From Candidatus Methanoperedens sp. (GTDB lineage Archaea; Halobacteriota; Methanosarcinia; Methanosarcinales; Methanoperedenaceae): a DNA stretch of 45,505 nucleotides. The notes beneath the pieces are model-generated. The model was given only the letters and a program-made list of their open reading frames with translations. It was not told where the DNA came from and searched no databases. The position numbers were made by a program, and so were the translations under genes. The stretch lies in the NCBI GenBank assembly GCA_026552855.1, contig JAPMTX010000147.1:1-45505 (forward strand), read 5' to 3'. Shown here one piece after another: positions 33,255 through 41,963 of this stretch (within the stretch, counting starts at the first letter, position 1; every line of letters begins with the position of its first letter).

Positions 33255-33728
33255 TCATTTCACCTTGCTTTTCCTCACCTTTTTCATCGGAGAGCCGCAT
33301 ACAGGGCACACATCCCCTTCAGGGAACCGCCGCTTGCACCCTATGCAGAGCTTCTCCCAGAGAAGAACGTCCTTTATCGTCCTCTGCGCAGCAGGCATGA
33401 CCTTTATCCCAAGCTGGATGGCTGTGTTCTGCACTGCGAAATCATCAGTTACAAGGATTGTCTCCTCGCGCTCTGAATATTCAAGCGCCTTTGCCAGGAT
33501 GTCGATATCTGTGCTAGAAAGCTCTTCGCTGTCTTTTGTGACTCTGGCTTTTACCCTCACTTCCTCTCTGAAGCTCCGGAGTGGAGGCTCCACCCTCACG
33601 TTCATCAGTTCCATGATCGTGCGTGAGCTTTCGTCCCTGAGTTCCCCAACCACGGATGGAACGGTTATTACCTCTCCTTCAAGTCTTTTTCCGGTGATAA
33701 ATAAGGAGGCATCGGCGATATAGATCAT
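33255..33728 (-). CDS. nob1: Archaeal Nob1, PIN-domain rRNA endonuclease
   Basis: Endonuclease that trims the 3' end of 16S rRNA. The PIN domain has the first acidic residue in IADASLF, later TDIDILAKAL and VTDDFAVQNTA. A C-terminal zinc ribbon has CIGC and CPVC. I chose the ATG at 33728, since the PIN fold begins at once (MIYIADAS); an ATG at 33758 adds ten residues with no ribosome site in either case. It is divergent from the biotin operon. Confidence 0.88.
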   Translation of the reverse strand: MIYIADASLFITGKRLEGEVITVPSVVGELRDESSRTIMELMNVRVEPPLRSFREEVRVKARVTKDSEELSSTDIDILAKALEYSEREETILVTDDFAVQNTAIQLGIKVMPAAQRTIKDVLLWEKLCIGCKRRFPEGDVCPVCGSPMKKVRKSKVK

Positions 33729-33813
33729 AGCTTGATTCTTTAAACAATTTAGCTTCATGATAAACTAATGCTTTTATTCTACATTTAACCTTTCAGAGCG
33801 TAAAATTTAATGC

Positions 33814-33846
33814 ATTGTAAACCATCTCGAACAAAAAGTTTACAAT
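33814..33846. promoter_or_regulatory. BirA-type biotin operator
   Basis: Perfect inverted repeat attgtaaac (33814-33822) and gtttacaat (33838-33846) with a 15-bp spacer. This is the known BirA operator plan, TTGTAAAC-N15-GTTTACAA. It ends 11 bases before the bioB ATG, overlapping the expected transcription start; an AT-rich TATA-like taaaattta lies at 33801-33809. A BirA with a DNA-binding domain is predicted elsewhere in the genome. Confidence 0.88.
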
Positions 33847-33857
33847 CATAAGGTTTT

Positions 33858-34832
33858 ATGCTTGAAAATATCCGTTCTAAACTCGAAGATGGTATTCCTG
33901 TAAGCTTCTCAGAGGCAGTGGCGCTCATGGGCTTTAAAGGTTACGAGTGCATGGAGCTTTTCTCCCTTGCGAACAGAGTCCGCTCAGGGCTGGGGGACAG
34001 GGTAGATCTCTGCTCTATCATCAATGCGAAATGCGGTTTATGCCCTGAGGACTGCAAATTTTGTGCCCAATCCGTGCATAACGACGCAGATATAACCCCT
34101 CACTCTCTCATGGATGAGGAAGAGATCCTCAATATGGCTCTCATGATGCAGGAAGAAGGAGCGGCGAGGTTCTGCATAGTCGTAAGCGGGAAAGAAGCAA
34201 ACGATGAGGATTTTAACAGGATACTGGATTCGATACGGAGAATCAGAAAAGAGACCATGCTATCGATCTGTATTTCCCTGGGCACGCTCACAAAAGAGAA
34301 AGCAAATGCGCTCAAAAGAGCTGGCGTAACAAGGATACATCACAACCTGGAGACATCGAAGAATTTTTTCAGCAATATATGCACCACGCATTCGTACGAT
34401 GAAAAAATAAGAACCGTGCAGGTCGCAAAAGAGGCAGGTATTGAAATATGCTGCGGAGGTATAATTGGGATGGGGGAGTCAGCAAGAGACCGAGTCGAGC
34501 TTGCCTTCGCGCTCAGAGAACTGGGTGTGGACTCTGTACCCATCAATATCCTGAATCCCATAAGAGGCACGCCGCTTTACAATGCGGAACCGATAAGCCC
34601 TCTGGAAGTGCTGAAAACAGTAGCGGTCTTCCGCCTTATCCTGCCAGGGAAGAATATACGCCTCGCCGGAGGCAGGGAGAAGAGCCTGGGAGACCTGCAG
34701 TGCCTCTGTCTTCTTGCGGGCGCCAACGGTCTTCTCCTGGGGAATTACCTCACAACTCCGGGCAGAGCGCCTAAAGAGGATATCAGGATGATACAGCACC
34801 TGGGGCTTATTCCGGGGGGAGTTCATGTATAG
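33858..34832 (+). CDS. bioB: Biotin synthase
   Basis: A 324-residue radical-SAM enzyme that inserts sulfur into dethiobiotin. The cluster motif is CGLCPEDCKFCAQS (CxxxCxxC) near residues 56-69, and YNAEPISPLEVLKTVAVFR and RLAGGRE are present, the latter contributing the Arg that binds the [2Fe-2S] cluster. It is the first gene of a five-gene operon behind a BirA-type operator. Its last 8 nt overlap bioW. Confidence 0.95.
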   Translation: MLENIRSKLEDGIPVSFSEAVALMGFKGYECMELFSLANRVRSGLGDRVDLCSIINAKCGLCPEDCKFCAQSVHNDADITPHSLMDEEEILNMALMMQEEGAARFCIVVSGKEANDEDFNRILDSIRRIRKETMLSICISLGTLTKEKANALKRAGVTRIHHNLETSKNFFSNICTTHSYDEKIRTVQVAKEAGIEICCGGIIGMGESARDRVELAFALRELGVDSVPINILNPIRGTPLYNAEPISPLEVLKTVAVFRLILPGKNIRLAGGREKSLGDLQCLCLLAGANGLLLGNYLTTPGRAPKEDIRMIQHLGLIPGGVHV

Positions 34833-35604
34833 CGTGCGGATGAGGGCAGAGAGGAGTAAAAAGCACATCTCAGGAGCTGAGCGCATCGTTGAGGAAGAGA
34901 ACATATCGGCGGCTGTGTCTATGCTGGCAGAACGGGCGCTGTGCCACGAGAGAGGAAAACCTGAGTTCATAAATATATCGGTTGAAGCATTAAGGACCCC
35001 TATCAAAAGCGTGAACTCACTACCGCTTATCCTGACACAGGTTGAGGATTCAAAAGAAGGCAAAGCTCTTGCAAGAAAACTGCTGCTCACCCTCAAAATA
35101 CCGCTTTTATGCATAGAAAAAGCCCTTGCTCTCTTAGAGGGCGGTCCTGCCGACGGAGAGAATATGAGAGGGGCGGTCATTATGAACATGCTGGGTGAGC
35201 GCCTTGAACCTGATAAACATCGAGGCATCAGAGCCTCGCGCATGGATATCAGCAGAGAAGCATCCGGAGAACTTGAACATACGATTGCTGATGCAGGACT
35301 GATGTCGTATTACACCTATATAAGCGAGGCTCTTGTTCTTGCCACAAAGGTCTCCTCAGTGGAGGGAACCATCGCTGAACTCTGCTGGTCTGATGACCCC
35401 TCTTATACCGCGGGCTATGTAGCCTCAAGGGAACTAGGATATGTACGCATCCCGTATCTGAAACAAAAGGGAGATAATCACGGCGGAAGGGTATTTTTCG
35501 TGAACAATATAGATATTCGAAATTATGTTCATGAGATGGAGAATACTCCGGTTTTGGTCAATAAGTTCGGCGGACTAAAGGAGATTTCTATGGATAGAAT
35601 ATAA
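34825..35604 (+). CDS. bioW: 6-carboxyhexanoate-CoA ligase (pimeloyl-CoA synthetase)
   Basis: A 259-residue enzyme that joins pimelate and CoA using ATP. The N terminus YSVRMRAERSKKHISGAERI is diagnostic of BioW. RGIRASRMDISREAS and the later region fit as well. ATG at 34825 has ggggggag 4-6 nt upstream inside bioB. It sets the entry step of this pathway as free pimelate, not the BioC-BioH route. Confidence 0.93.
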   Translation: MYSVRMRAERSKKHISGAERIVEEENISAAVSMLAERALCHERGKPEFINISVEALRTPIKSVNSLPLILTQVEDSKEGKALARKLLLTLKIPLLCIEKALALLEGGPADGENMRGAVIMNMLGERLEPDKHRGIRASRMDISREASGELEHTIADAGLMSYYTYISEALVLATKVSSVEGTIAELCWSDDPSYTAGYVASRELGYVRIPYLKQKGDNHGGRVFFVNNIDIRNYVHEMENTPVLVNKFGGLKEISMDRI

Positions 35605-35617
35605 GGAGGATAAATAA

Positions 35618-36622
35618 ATGAAACAGCATCAGGTATTGAAAATAAGAGAACCAGTGGAAAACCAGACAGCAAATATCGCTGTTCTGGGCGCAGGCGGTCT
35701 CGGGATGGCGGCTGTAAAAATGCTCTCAAGAAAAAAAGAGATGAAGCTTACAGCCATAGCAGATAAAACCGGCTACGTTATTGACCTGGAAGGAATTAAT
35801 CCAGGGCTTCTTGAGAACAAAAAGCCGGGCGATATTGGTAATAGAACAGATGATGCTATAACCGAAATAATAAAAAATTCAGGGAACTTTGACGGCATTT
35901 TTATTGCACTTCCAAACCTGACAAATGAGTTCATTCCCGATGTGGTATCAAGGTTCGCCGATCACGGCTACAGCGGCGTGATGGTGGATGCTCTCAAGCG
36001 CTCGCAGGCTGTTGAGGCAATATTCGGGCTGGATGACAGGTTGAGAGATGCGGGAATTACGTATATCACAGGCGCAGGCGCCACTCCGGGACTGCTCACA
36101 TGCGCTGCCGCGATTGCAGCCAACTCTTTCATGGAGGTAACAGGCGTGGATATCAATTTCGGCGTGGGTGTAGCCAACTGGGAATCTTATCGGGCGACAA
36201 TACGCGAGGATATTGCACACCTTGAAGGCTTTAACCTTGATAGAGCAGCAAACATGACCTGTGCTGAGATCAAGGAAGAACTTGATAAGAGAAAGGGCAT
36301 ACTTCACCTCAGCAATATGGAACACGCTGACGACGTGCTTCTTGAGAGAGCAGGGGTCGTATCCCAGGAAAAAGTAAAAGTGGGAGGCGTGGTAGATACA
36401 AAAAATCCAAAAAAACCGGTCAGCACTACCATGACCCTTACGGGCAGGACGTTTGATGGTGCAGTCTCAAGCCATAGATTCATACTGGGAGATGAGACCA
36501 CAATGGCAGCCAATGTAGTGGGTCCTGCTCTCGGATGGATGAAAGCCGGGCTTGAGTTCCATGCGCGCCGCATATACGGTGTCTTTGGCTCGGCTGAGAT
36601 AATGCCAAGGTTCGTACAATGA
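35618..36622 (+). CDS. bioU: Candidate BioU-type DAPA synthase (Rossmann dehydrogenase)
   Basis: A 334-residue NAD(P)-dependent dehydrogenase of the saccharopine-dehydrogenase-like kind, with a dinucleotide motif AVLGAGGLGMAAVKML at residues 21-36. It sits between bioW and bioF, and no bioA-like aminotransferase is in the operon. BioU is the suicide enzyme that makes DAPA from the bioF product and its own lysine; the cyanobacterial enzyme has a similar length and uses Lys124. Here Lys127 in VDALKRSQAVE is the likely counterpart. A good ribosome site (aaggagg) precedes the ATG. The bioU name is a strong inference from place and length; an otherwise unrelated dehydrogenase cannot be excluded by eye. 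Confidence 0.75.
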   Translation: MKQHQVLKIREPVENQTANIAVLGAGGLGMAAVKMLSRKKEMKLTAIADKTGYVIDLEGINPGLLENKKPGDIGNRTDDAITEIIKNSGNFDGIFIALPNLTNEFIPDVVSRFADHGYSGVMVDALKRSQAVEAIFGLDDRLRDAGITYITGAGATPGLLTCAAAIAANSFMEVTGVDINFGVGVANWESYRATIREDIAHLEGFNLDRAANMTCAEIKEELDKRKGILHLSNMEHADDVLLERAGVVSQEKVKVGGVVDTKNPKKPVSTTMTLTGRTFDGAVSSHRFILGDETTMAANVVGPALGWMKAGLEFHARRIYGVFGSAEIMPRFVQ

Positions 36623-37773
36623 AGTTGGACTGGCTGAAGGAAGAGCTCACAGGTATAAAAAACAAGGGACTGTACCGCAGGTTCAGCATTATCGAAAGTG
36701 CCCAGACGCCGAGGATAATAAGAGGGGGAAAAGAACTCATACTTCTCTCTTCTAACAATTATTTAGGCTTAACGACCCACCCAGAGGTAAAAAAAGCAGC
36801 AATAAAGGCTGTAGAAGACTACGGCTCCGGGGCAGGAGGATCAAGGCTCACAACCGGGAACATCGGGCTATATGAAAGCCTTGAGGAAAGAATAGCCAGG
36901 TTCAAGGATACTGAGGACGCGCTGGTATTCAGTACGGGATACATGGCAAACATTGGAATAATATCCGCGATAATGAACATAGGCGACCTTATTCTCAGCG
37001 ATGAACTGAACCATGCAAGCATAATCGATGGCTGCCGCCTGAGCCGCGCCGATGTGAAAATCTATACCCACGGCGATGCCTCATGCATAGAAAAAATACT
37101 GCGCACATCGAAACATCGCAAAAAACTCATCGTCACCGACGGCGTCTTCAGCATGGATGGGGATATAGCCCCTTTGCCCGAGATAGTTGAACTTGGCGAG
37201 AAGTACGATGCCATGGTCATGGTGGATGATGCCCACGCTACAGGCGTTCTGGGAAAGCACTGCAGGGGTACCTGCGATTATTTTAACATAGAGGTGGATA
37301 TAAACATGGGAACGCTGAGCAAAGCCCTTGCAAGCATGGGAGGGTATGCAGCAGGAAACGAAGAACTAATAGATTTCCTGAGCAACAGGGCGCGCTCTTT
37401 CATATATTCAACCGCACTCCCTCCACCAGCAATCGCTGCTGCAAAAGCTGCCATAGATATTGTCGAGAAAGAGAATCCCGCGAAAAAGCTCTGGCAGAAC
37501 GTGGCTGTTTATAAAAAGGGTCTTACAGATATGGGAATGGTAATTAACAGCCAGACCCAGATTATACCCATTATGACAGGAGAGGCGAGGACAACGATGG
37601 AAGCTGCAGCCGAGCTTGAGAGACTTGGGGTTTTTGCGCAGGGAATCCGCCCTCCAACAGTACCTGAGGGAAAAGGAAGGATAAGGACATCACTTATGGC
37701 GACACACAGCGGACAGGATATAATGGACGCTCTGGACGCAATTATGGTAATCAAGGAGAAATTCAACCTGTAG
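36619..37773 (+). CDS. bioF: 8-amino-7-oxononanoate synthase
   Basis: A 384-residue PLP enzyme that condenses pimeloyl-CoA and alanine. The PLP lysine is Lys235 in GTLSKALASMGG; VDDAHATGVLG and LLSSNNYLGLTTHP are also typical. Its ATG overlaps the stop of the preceding gene (ATGA), so translation is coupled. In the family, BioF and 2-amino-3-ketobutyrate ligase are hard to tell apart, but the operon settles it. Confidence 0.94.
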   Translation: MKLDWLKEELTGIKNKGLYRRFSIIESAQTPRIIRGGKELILLSSNNYLGLTTHPEVKKAAIKAVEDYGSGAGGSRLTTGNIGLYESLEERIARFKDTEDALVFSTGYMANIGIISAIMNIGDLILSDELNHASIIDGCRLSRADVKIYTHGDASCIEKILRTSKHRKKLIVTDGVFSMDGDIAPLPEIVELGEKYDAMVMVDDAHATGVLGKHCRGTCDYFNIEVDINMGTLSKALASMGGYAAGNEELIDFLSNRARSFIYSTALPPPAIAAAKAAIDIVEKENPAKKLWQNVAVYKKGLTDMGMVINSQTQIIPIMTGEARTTMEAAAELERLGVFAQGIRPPTVPEGKGRIRTSLMATHSGQDIMDALDAIMVIKEKFNL

Positions 37774-37776
37774 GTT

Positions 37777-38493
37777 ATGACTGGAATCTTCGTCACTGGA
37801 ACCGACACCAACGTAGGAAAAACGGCAGTTGCGGCTGGACTGGCGGGGGCATTGGGACTGCTGGGCTACAATGTAGGGGTGATGAAACCTGTTCAGAGCG
37901 GTGCTGCTGTGAAAAACGGCGAACTTTATTCTCAGGATGCTGAATTCCTGATGGCGGCGGTAGATAAGATTGAGGTAGAACTCGTATGTCCTGTACTTCT
38001 AAAGGAAGCACTGGCTCCAGGCGTAGCAGCGCAAATCGAAGGGAGGGATATTGATTTAAGTCTCATTAAAGATGCCTACACAGAGCTTGAGAGGCGACAC
38101 GATATAGTGATTGTGGAAGGTGCAGGAGGGATAGCCGTGCCTTTAAAAGATAAGTTCCTCATCTCTGATCTGATAACATATCTTGGTATACCCGCTGTAA
38201 TCGTCGCACGCGCAGGGCTTGGAACAATAAACCACACTCTGCTGACCATCGAACATGCAAAGAACTCAGGGATATATATAATCGGGGTAATAATGAACAA
38301 TTATAGAGGCGGAATGGCAGAAGAAACAAACCCGAAAATAATAACCGAACTGACAGGCGTGCCCATAGTTGGAATAATTCCCAGCGATCCAACGGTAGAT
38401 GTTGAGGGCTGCAGGCTTGGGAGCATTATATCTCTAGTGGAGAGAAATGTTAATATAGACCAAATTATTCGCTCCATCAAAACTGACAAGTGA
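37777..38493 (+). CDS. bioD: Dethiobiotin synthetase
   Basis: A 238-residue P-loop enzyme that forms the ureido ring of dethiobiotin from DAPA, CO2 and ATP. GTDTNVGKTAVAAGL near residues 7-21 is the P-loop and VEGAGGIAVPL the substrate loop. It begins 3 nt after the bioF stop and ends the operon. BioU products are reported to carry a carbamate that this enzyme can use, which would fit the cluster. Confidence 0.94.
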   Translation: MTGIFVTGTDTNVGKTAVAAGLAGALGLLGYNVGVMKPVQSGAAVKNGELYSQDAEFLMAAVDKIEVELVCPVLLKEALAPGVAAQIEGRDIDLSLIKDAYTELERRHDIVIVEGAGGIAVPLKDKFLISDLITYLGIPAVIVARAGLGTINHTLLTIEHAKNSGIYIIGVIMNNYRGGMAEETNPKIITELTGVPIVGIIPSDPTVDVEGCRLGSIISLVERNVNIDQIIRSIKTDK

Positions 38494-38571
38494 TGTCTTT
38501 GATATCGGCATTTCAAGTAGAGATATGCTTCGATATACAAGCTGCTTCTAGGGACGAAGTGAGAGACATCA
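38491..38571. repeat. Inverted repeat at the end of the biotin operon
   Basis: tgatgtct (38491-38498, including the bioD stop) and agacatca (38564-38571) are exact complements 65 nt apart. They could pair in the mRNA as a 3' end structure, but the arms are short and no U-run follows. Confidence 0.3.
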
Positions 38572-38603
38572 TACATAAACTTAATCCTTACAAACAGTAG
38601 TCG

Positions 38604-38612
38604 TATATAAAT
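38604..38612 (+). promoter_or_regulatory. TATA box of the adenosine-kinase/thrB unit
   Basis: tatataaat lies 35-43 nt before the ATG at 38647, with gggaga as the ribosome site. The biotin operon ends just before it, so this is a separate transcript. Confidence 0.6.
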
Positions 38613-38646
38613 ACTAAAAAACCAATAATAAAAAAGGGAGATACCT

Positions 38647-39129
38647 ATGGAATTGATCTCTGTAAAAATCGATGCGCCAGCGGAGACGAACCTGATACTC
38701 GGGCAGACGCATTTCATTAAAAGCGCCGAGGATCTCTACGAAGCCCTCATAAGCGCAGTGCCAGGCATAAAGTTCGGACTGGCGTTCTGCGAGGCTTCAG
38801 GGAAGTGCCTTATCAGGAGCGAAGGCAACGATGAAGAGCTAAAGAGTGCGGCTGAAAATAATGCGCTCGCACTGGGATGCGGTCACAGTTTCATTATATT
38901 CATGAAAAATGCCTACCCGATAAACGTGCTTAACGCGATAAAGAACATGCAGGAGGTGTGCAGCATCTTCTGCGCCACCGCAAACCCTGTTGAAGCCATT
39001 ATAGCGCAGACCGGGCTGGGCAGGGGAATACTCGGCGTAGTGGATGGAGAGAGCCCGAAAGGTATCGAGGGTGAAAAGGATATACAGGACAGGAAATCCT
39101 TCCTGCGGAACATCGGGTACAAGAGATAA
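38647..39129 (+). CDS. Adenosine-specific kinase family protein
   Basis: A 160-residue protein of the small family first named from a Pyrobaculum enzyme that binds adenosine derivatives (PF04008). The [20 protein letters not shown] and [20 protein letters not shown] segments, and the C-terminal [14 protein letters not shown] loop, match. The actual substrate is not well established. Its stop shares one base with the homoserine kinase start, so the two are cotranscribed. Confidence 0.85.
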   Translation: MELISVKIDAPAETNLILGQTHFIKSAEDLYEALISAVPGIKFGLAFCEASGKCLIRSEGNDEELKSAAENNALALGCGHSFIIFMKNAYPINVLNAIKNMQEVCSIFCATANPVEAIIAQTGLGRGILGVVDGESPKGIEGEKDIQDRKSFLRNIGYKR

Positions 39130-40022
39130 TGGGAAGGGATTACCTGAAAGTCAGGGTTCCTGCTACCTCAGCAAACCTCGGCGCAGGATTTGACGTATTC
39201 GGCATTGCAGTAGGAACACCTGCTGATATAATAGAGATCGAAAAAAGCAGCAGGATCGAGATAAAAGTTACAGGGAGAGATTCGGAGTTCGTACCTGTCA
39301 ACCCTGAGAAGAATACGGCAGGGGTGGTTGCATCCATACTCTGCAGGACTGTGAAAATAACAATACACAGGAATATCCCGCTTTCAAGCGGGCTCGGGAG
39401 CAGCGCTGCGCCAGCGGCAGGAGTGGCGTTCGCATTGAATGAAATGTTCGATCTCGGATATTCGAAAGAAGAGCTGGTCCAGATAGCGGCAAAAGGGGAA
39501 AAAGCAGCATCCGGGGTAGCTCATGCGGATAACGTGGCACCAGCCATCTGCGGCGGCTTCGTGATAGTACATAAGAACAGGGTGCTCTCATTTATGCCGG
39601 AGAACATAGGGATAGTTGCAGTACATCCTGATATAATAGTGAGCACGCGGGTGGCGCGCTCAATCCTTCCCAAAAAAATCCCTCTTGAGGATATCTCCTT
39701 TAATACAGGGAGCGCAGCTTCGATGGTCGTCGGCATGATAAGGGGTGATATTGAGCTTATAGGGAAGAGCATGGAGAACAGGGTGATCGAGGAGATACGC
39801 TCAAGGCTTATCAAAGGGTACGCTCAGGTAAAAGAAAGTGCGCTTGATGCAGGCGCTGCAGGTATAACCATAAGCGGCTCAGGACCTACCATGCTCGCAG
39901 TATGCCGGATGGATGAGAGGGAAAAAATAGCACAGGCTATGGTACAGGCTTTTGGAGAAAACAATATAAGGAGCGAGGCTTTCATCACAACGATAGGAAG
40001 AGGGGCAGAGATTATAGTGTGA
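39129..40022 (+). CDS. thrB: Homoserine kinase
   Basis: A 297-residue GHMP kinase that phosphorylates homoserine on the way to threonine. ATSANLGAGFDVFGIAV near residues 12-28 and PLSSGLGSSAAPAAGVAF near residues 83-100 are the GHMP motifs; GITISGSGPTMLA is the third. The length is standard. It overlaps the adenosine-kinase gene by one base. Confidence 0.93.
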   Translation: MGRDYLKVRVPATSANLGAGFDVFGIAVGTPADIIEIEKSSRIEIKVTGRDSEFVPVNPEKNTAGVVASILCRTVKITIHRNIPLSSGLGSSAAPAAGVAFALNEMFDLGYSKEELVQIAAKGEKAASGVAHADNVAPAICGGFVIVHKNRVLSFMPENIGIVAVHPDIIVSTRVARSILPKKIPLEDISFNTGSAASMVVGMIRGDIELIGKSMENRVIEEIRSRLIKGYAQVKESALDAGAAGITISGSGPTMLAVCRMDEREKIAQAMVQAFGENNIRSEAFITTIGRGAEIIV

Positions 40023-40202
40023 TCAATCAGACCTCTTAAGTTTTATATACAGGATGAACAAGGTTTAAGGCGACGGAAATATAATATAAATTAAAGCACA
40101 CGGATTCCGGCAAAGTAGATAATATCTGCGGAGGGTTAAGGGTTTTATCTGCTGAGGATTCCAGTGCTAGATATGTTAACTTTAGGGGAAGTGGAAGATA
40201 CT

Positions 40203-41870
40203 ATGAGGAGATTGAGCAAAGCTATAGTGATATTTGTTATAGTGGGTCTTATGGCAGCGGCAGGGGCAGCATTATCTGTTCTTCCTGCTATACAGAATCC
40301 ATCAGTAGAGAATAAACAAATAAAAGATACAACTTTAAATAATATAGGTAGTGCAGATGACCGCCTGAGCAGGGTTATAGGCAGAAATGAGAGTAGTATA
40401 AACAGGGCTGTAAGCAGTACTAACAGGGTTATAAGCAGTACCGGGACTGTTACGAGTACTAGAACTGTAACGAATACTGTGACTGCCGCAAGTACTGTAA
40501 CTGCTACGCCAAGACCTGAACAAACCGTCGTACCTTTAGTTCCGGGCGGGGAGGGGACTGAATTCGCTCTTCGGATCAACAACAGCATACAGGAGAAGGT
40601 AGATCAGGGAAGGCAGGTCTTCCGCTTTGATACGTTCGGCGATGAAGATTTCTGGGGCGGGACGCTCAGGCTCCACCAGGCGATCAAAGGTGAGAAACTT
40701 GGAGGCGTGGGCGCGGGCGTAAGCCCGAAGACAGCGCTGGATGTGGGTCTGAAGGTTGATGCGGATGCTCTTCCCGCACCTCTTATCCAGGACCTGAAGG
40801 CTGGAAAGGTAGATCTGAATAGTCCGGCTACAACTGTTGCTCTTCTTAAACTCAATGCAGTGGTGGGAGTAAAAGGATTCTTCAATAATAACAGCGGAGA
40901 CCTTGAATCCGTAGGCATAACATGTGCCTTCTGCCATTCCACGGTTGATGATTCACTGGCTCCCGGCATCGGGCACAGGCTTGACGGCTGGGCTAACCAT
41001 GACCTCAACGTGGGCGCAATCGTAGCACTTTCTCCGAACCTGACAGTATTTGCTGATCTCCTGGGCACGGATGTAGCTACTGTGAAAACAGTGCTCAATA
41101 GCTGGGGACCTGGGAAATTCGATGCCGAGCTTAACCTGGACGGCAAAGCATTTAATCCCCAACAGGTCACTGATGGCGTTGTAACCGGGACGAATGTGTC
41201 GGGCGCTACACTTATCCCGAACGCTTTCGGTATGGCAGGCTTCAGCCAGCATACATGGACCGGCGCATGGGGCGGTATACCTTACTGGAATGCCTTTGTT
41301 GCCAATCTTGAAATGCATGGAAAAGGGACGTTTTTTGATCCAAGGCTGGATAATGCTTCGAAGTTCCCAGTAGCAGCTAAAAATGGATTCGGACACATAC
41401 GGACCAATCCAGATGATGACCTGATCACTTCCAAAATTCCTGCCCTTCATTTCTACCAGGTCGCTCTACCTGCGCCAAAGCCTAAGCCGGGTGTGGATTT
41501 TAACGAATCTGCAGCTAAACGCGGGGATGAGCTCTTCAGCGGAAAGGCACAGTGCAATAACTGCCATGTTGAGCCGCTCTGGACAGAGCCAGGATGGGAC
41601 CTGCATAAGCCAGAAGAGATAGGTATCGACGGCTTTGAGGCAAACAGAGCGCCAGATGGAGTATATAAGACCATGAACCTCGCCGGTATATTCGTGCGCG
41701 AGAACGGATTGTTCATGAAACCTGAGAACAAAGGGCGCTTCTACCATGACGGGCGGTTCGCTACGCTGATGGACGTGGTGAATCATTACAACAACTTCTT
41801 CAAGCTCGGTCTGACAGAGCAGGAGAAGAAGGACCTGGTCGAGTACCTGAAATCACTGCCAGAGAAGTAG
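40203..41870 (+). CDS. Secreted di-haem cytochrome c (MauG/CcpA peroxidase-like)
   Basis: A 555-residue exported protein. A signal peptide or anchor starts MRRLSKAIVIFVIVGLM. A Ser/Thr/Val-rich low-complexity linker follows (about residues 60-110). Two c-type haem sites are present: CAFCH in the middle and CNNCH toward the C terminus. The ending GRFYHDGRFATLMDVVNHYN is typical of the MauG/cytochrome c peroxidase C-terminal domain. I chose ATG at 40203, which opens the signal sequence; a GTG at 40164 adds an odd acidic prefix. A peroxidase or other oxidase role is inferred. Its maturation would need CcmE (15645) and the Dsb proteins next to it. Confidence 0.82.
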   Translation: MRRLSKAIVIFVIVGLMAAAGAALSVLPAIQNPSVENKQIKDTTLNNIGSADDRLSRVIGRNESSINRAVSSTNRVISSTGTVTSTRTVTNTVTAASTVTATPRPEQTVVPLVPGGEGTEFALRINNSIQEKVDQGRQVFRFDTFGDEDFWGGTLRLHQAIKGEKLGGVGAGVSPKTALDVGLKVDADALPAPLIQDLKAGKVDLNSPATTVALLKLNAVVGVKGFFNNNSGDLESVGITCAFCHSTVDDSLAPGIGHRLDGWANHDLNVGAIVALSPNLTVFADLLGTDVATVKTVLNSWGPGKFDAELNLDGKAFNPQQVTDGVVTGTNVSGATLIPNAFGMAGFSQHTWTGAWGGIPYWNAFVANLEMHGKGTFFDPRLDNASKFPVAAKNGFGHIRTNPDDDLITSKIPALHFYQVALPAPKPKPGVDFNESAAKRGDELFSGKAQCNNCHVEPLWTEPGWDLHKPEEIGIDGFEANRAPDGVYKTMNLAGIFVRENGLFMKPENKGRFYHDGRFATLMDVVNHYNNFFKLGLTEQEKKDLVEYLKSLPEK

Positions 41871-41879
41871 TTTAATTGT

Positions 41880-41911
41880 ACGGCTGCGCTTCCGCGCTGC
41901 CGTTCTTTTTT
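41880..41911 (+). terminator. Hairpin plus T-run after the cytochrome gene
   Basis: acggctgcgc and gcgctgccgt can pair with one mismatch and a short loop, and are followed by ttctttttt. The stem lies about 10 nt past the cytochrome stop. Confidence 0.6.
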
Positions 41912-41963
41912 ACGCGGTAAAGAATCGAAACGGTTATAAGAGGTTAACCCAATAAGCCATTTG

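Noticed and set aside
36619..37773. 2-amino-3-ketobutyrate CoA ligase as an alternative to BioF
   Set aside because: The families are similar, but the gene lies between other bio genes with coupled starts.
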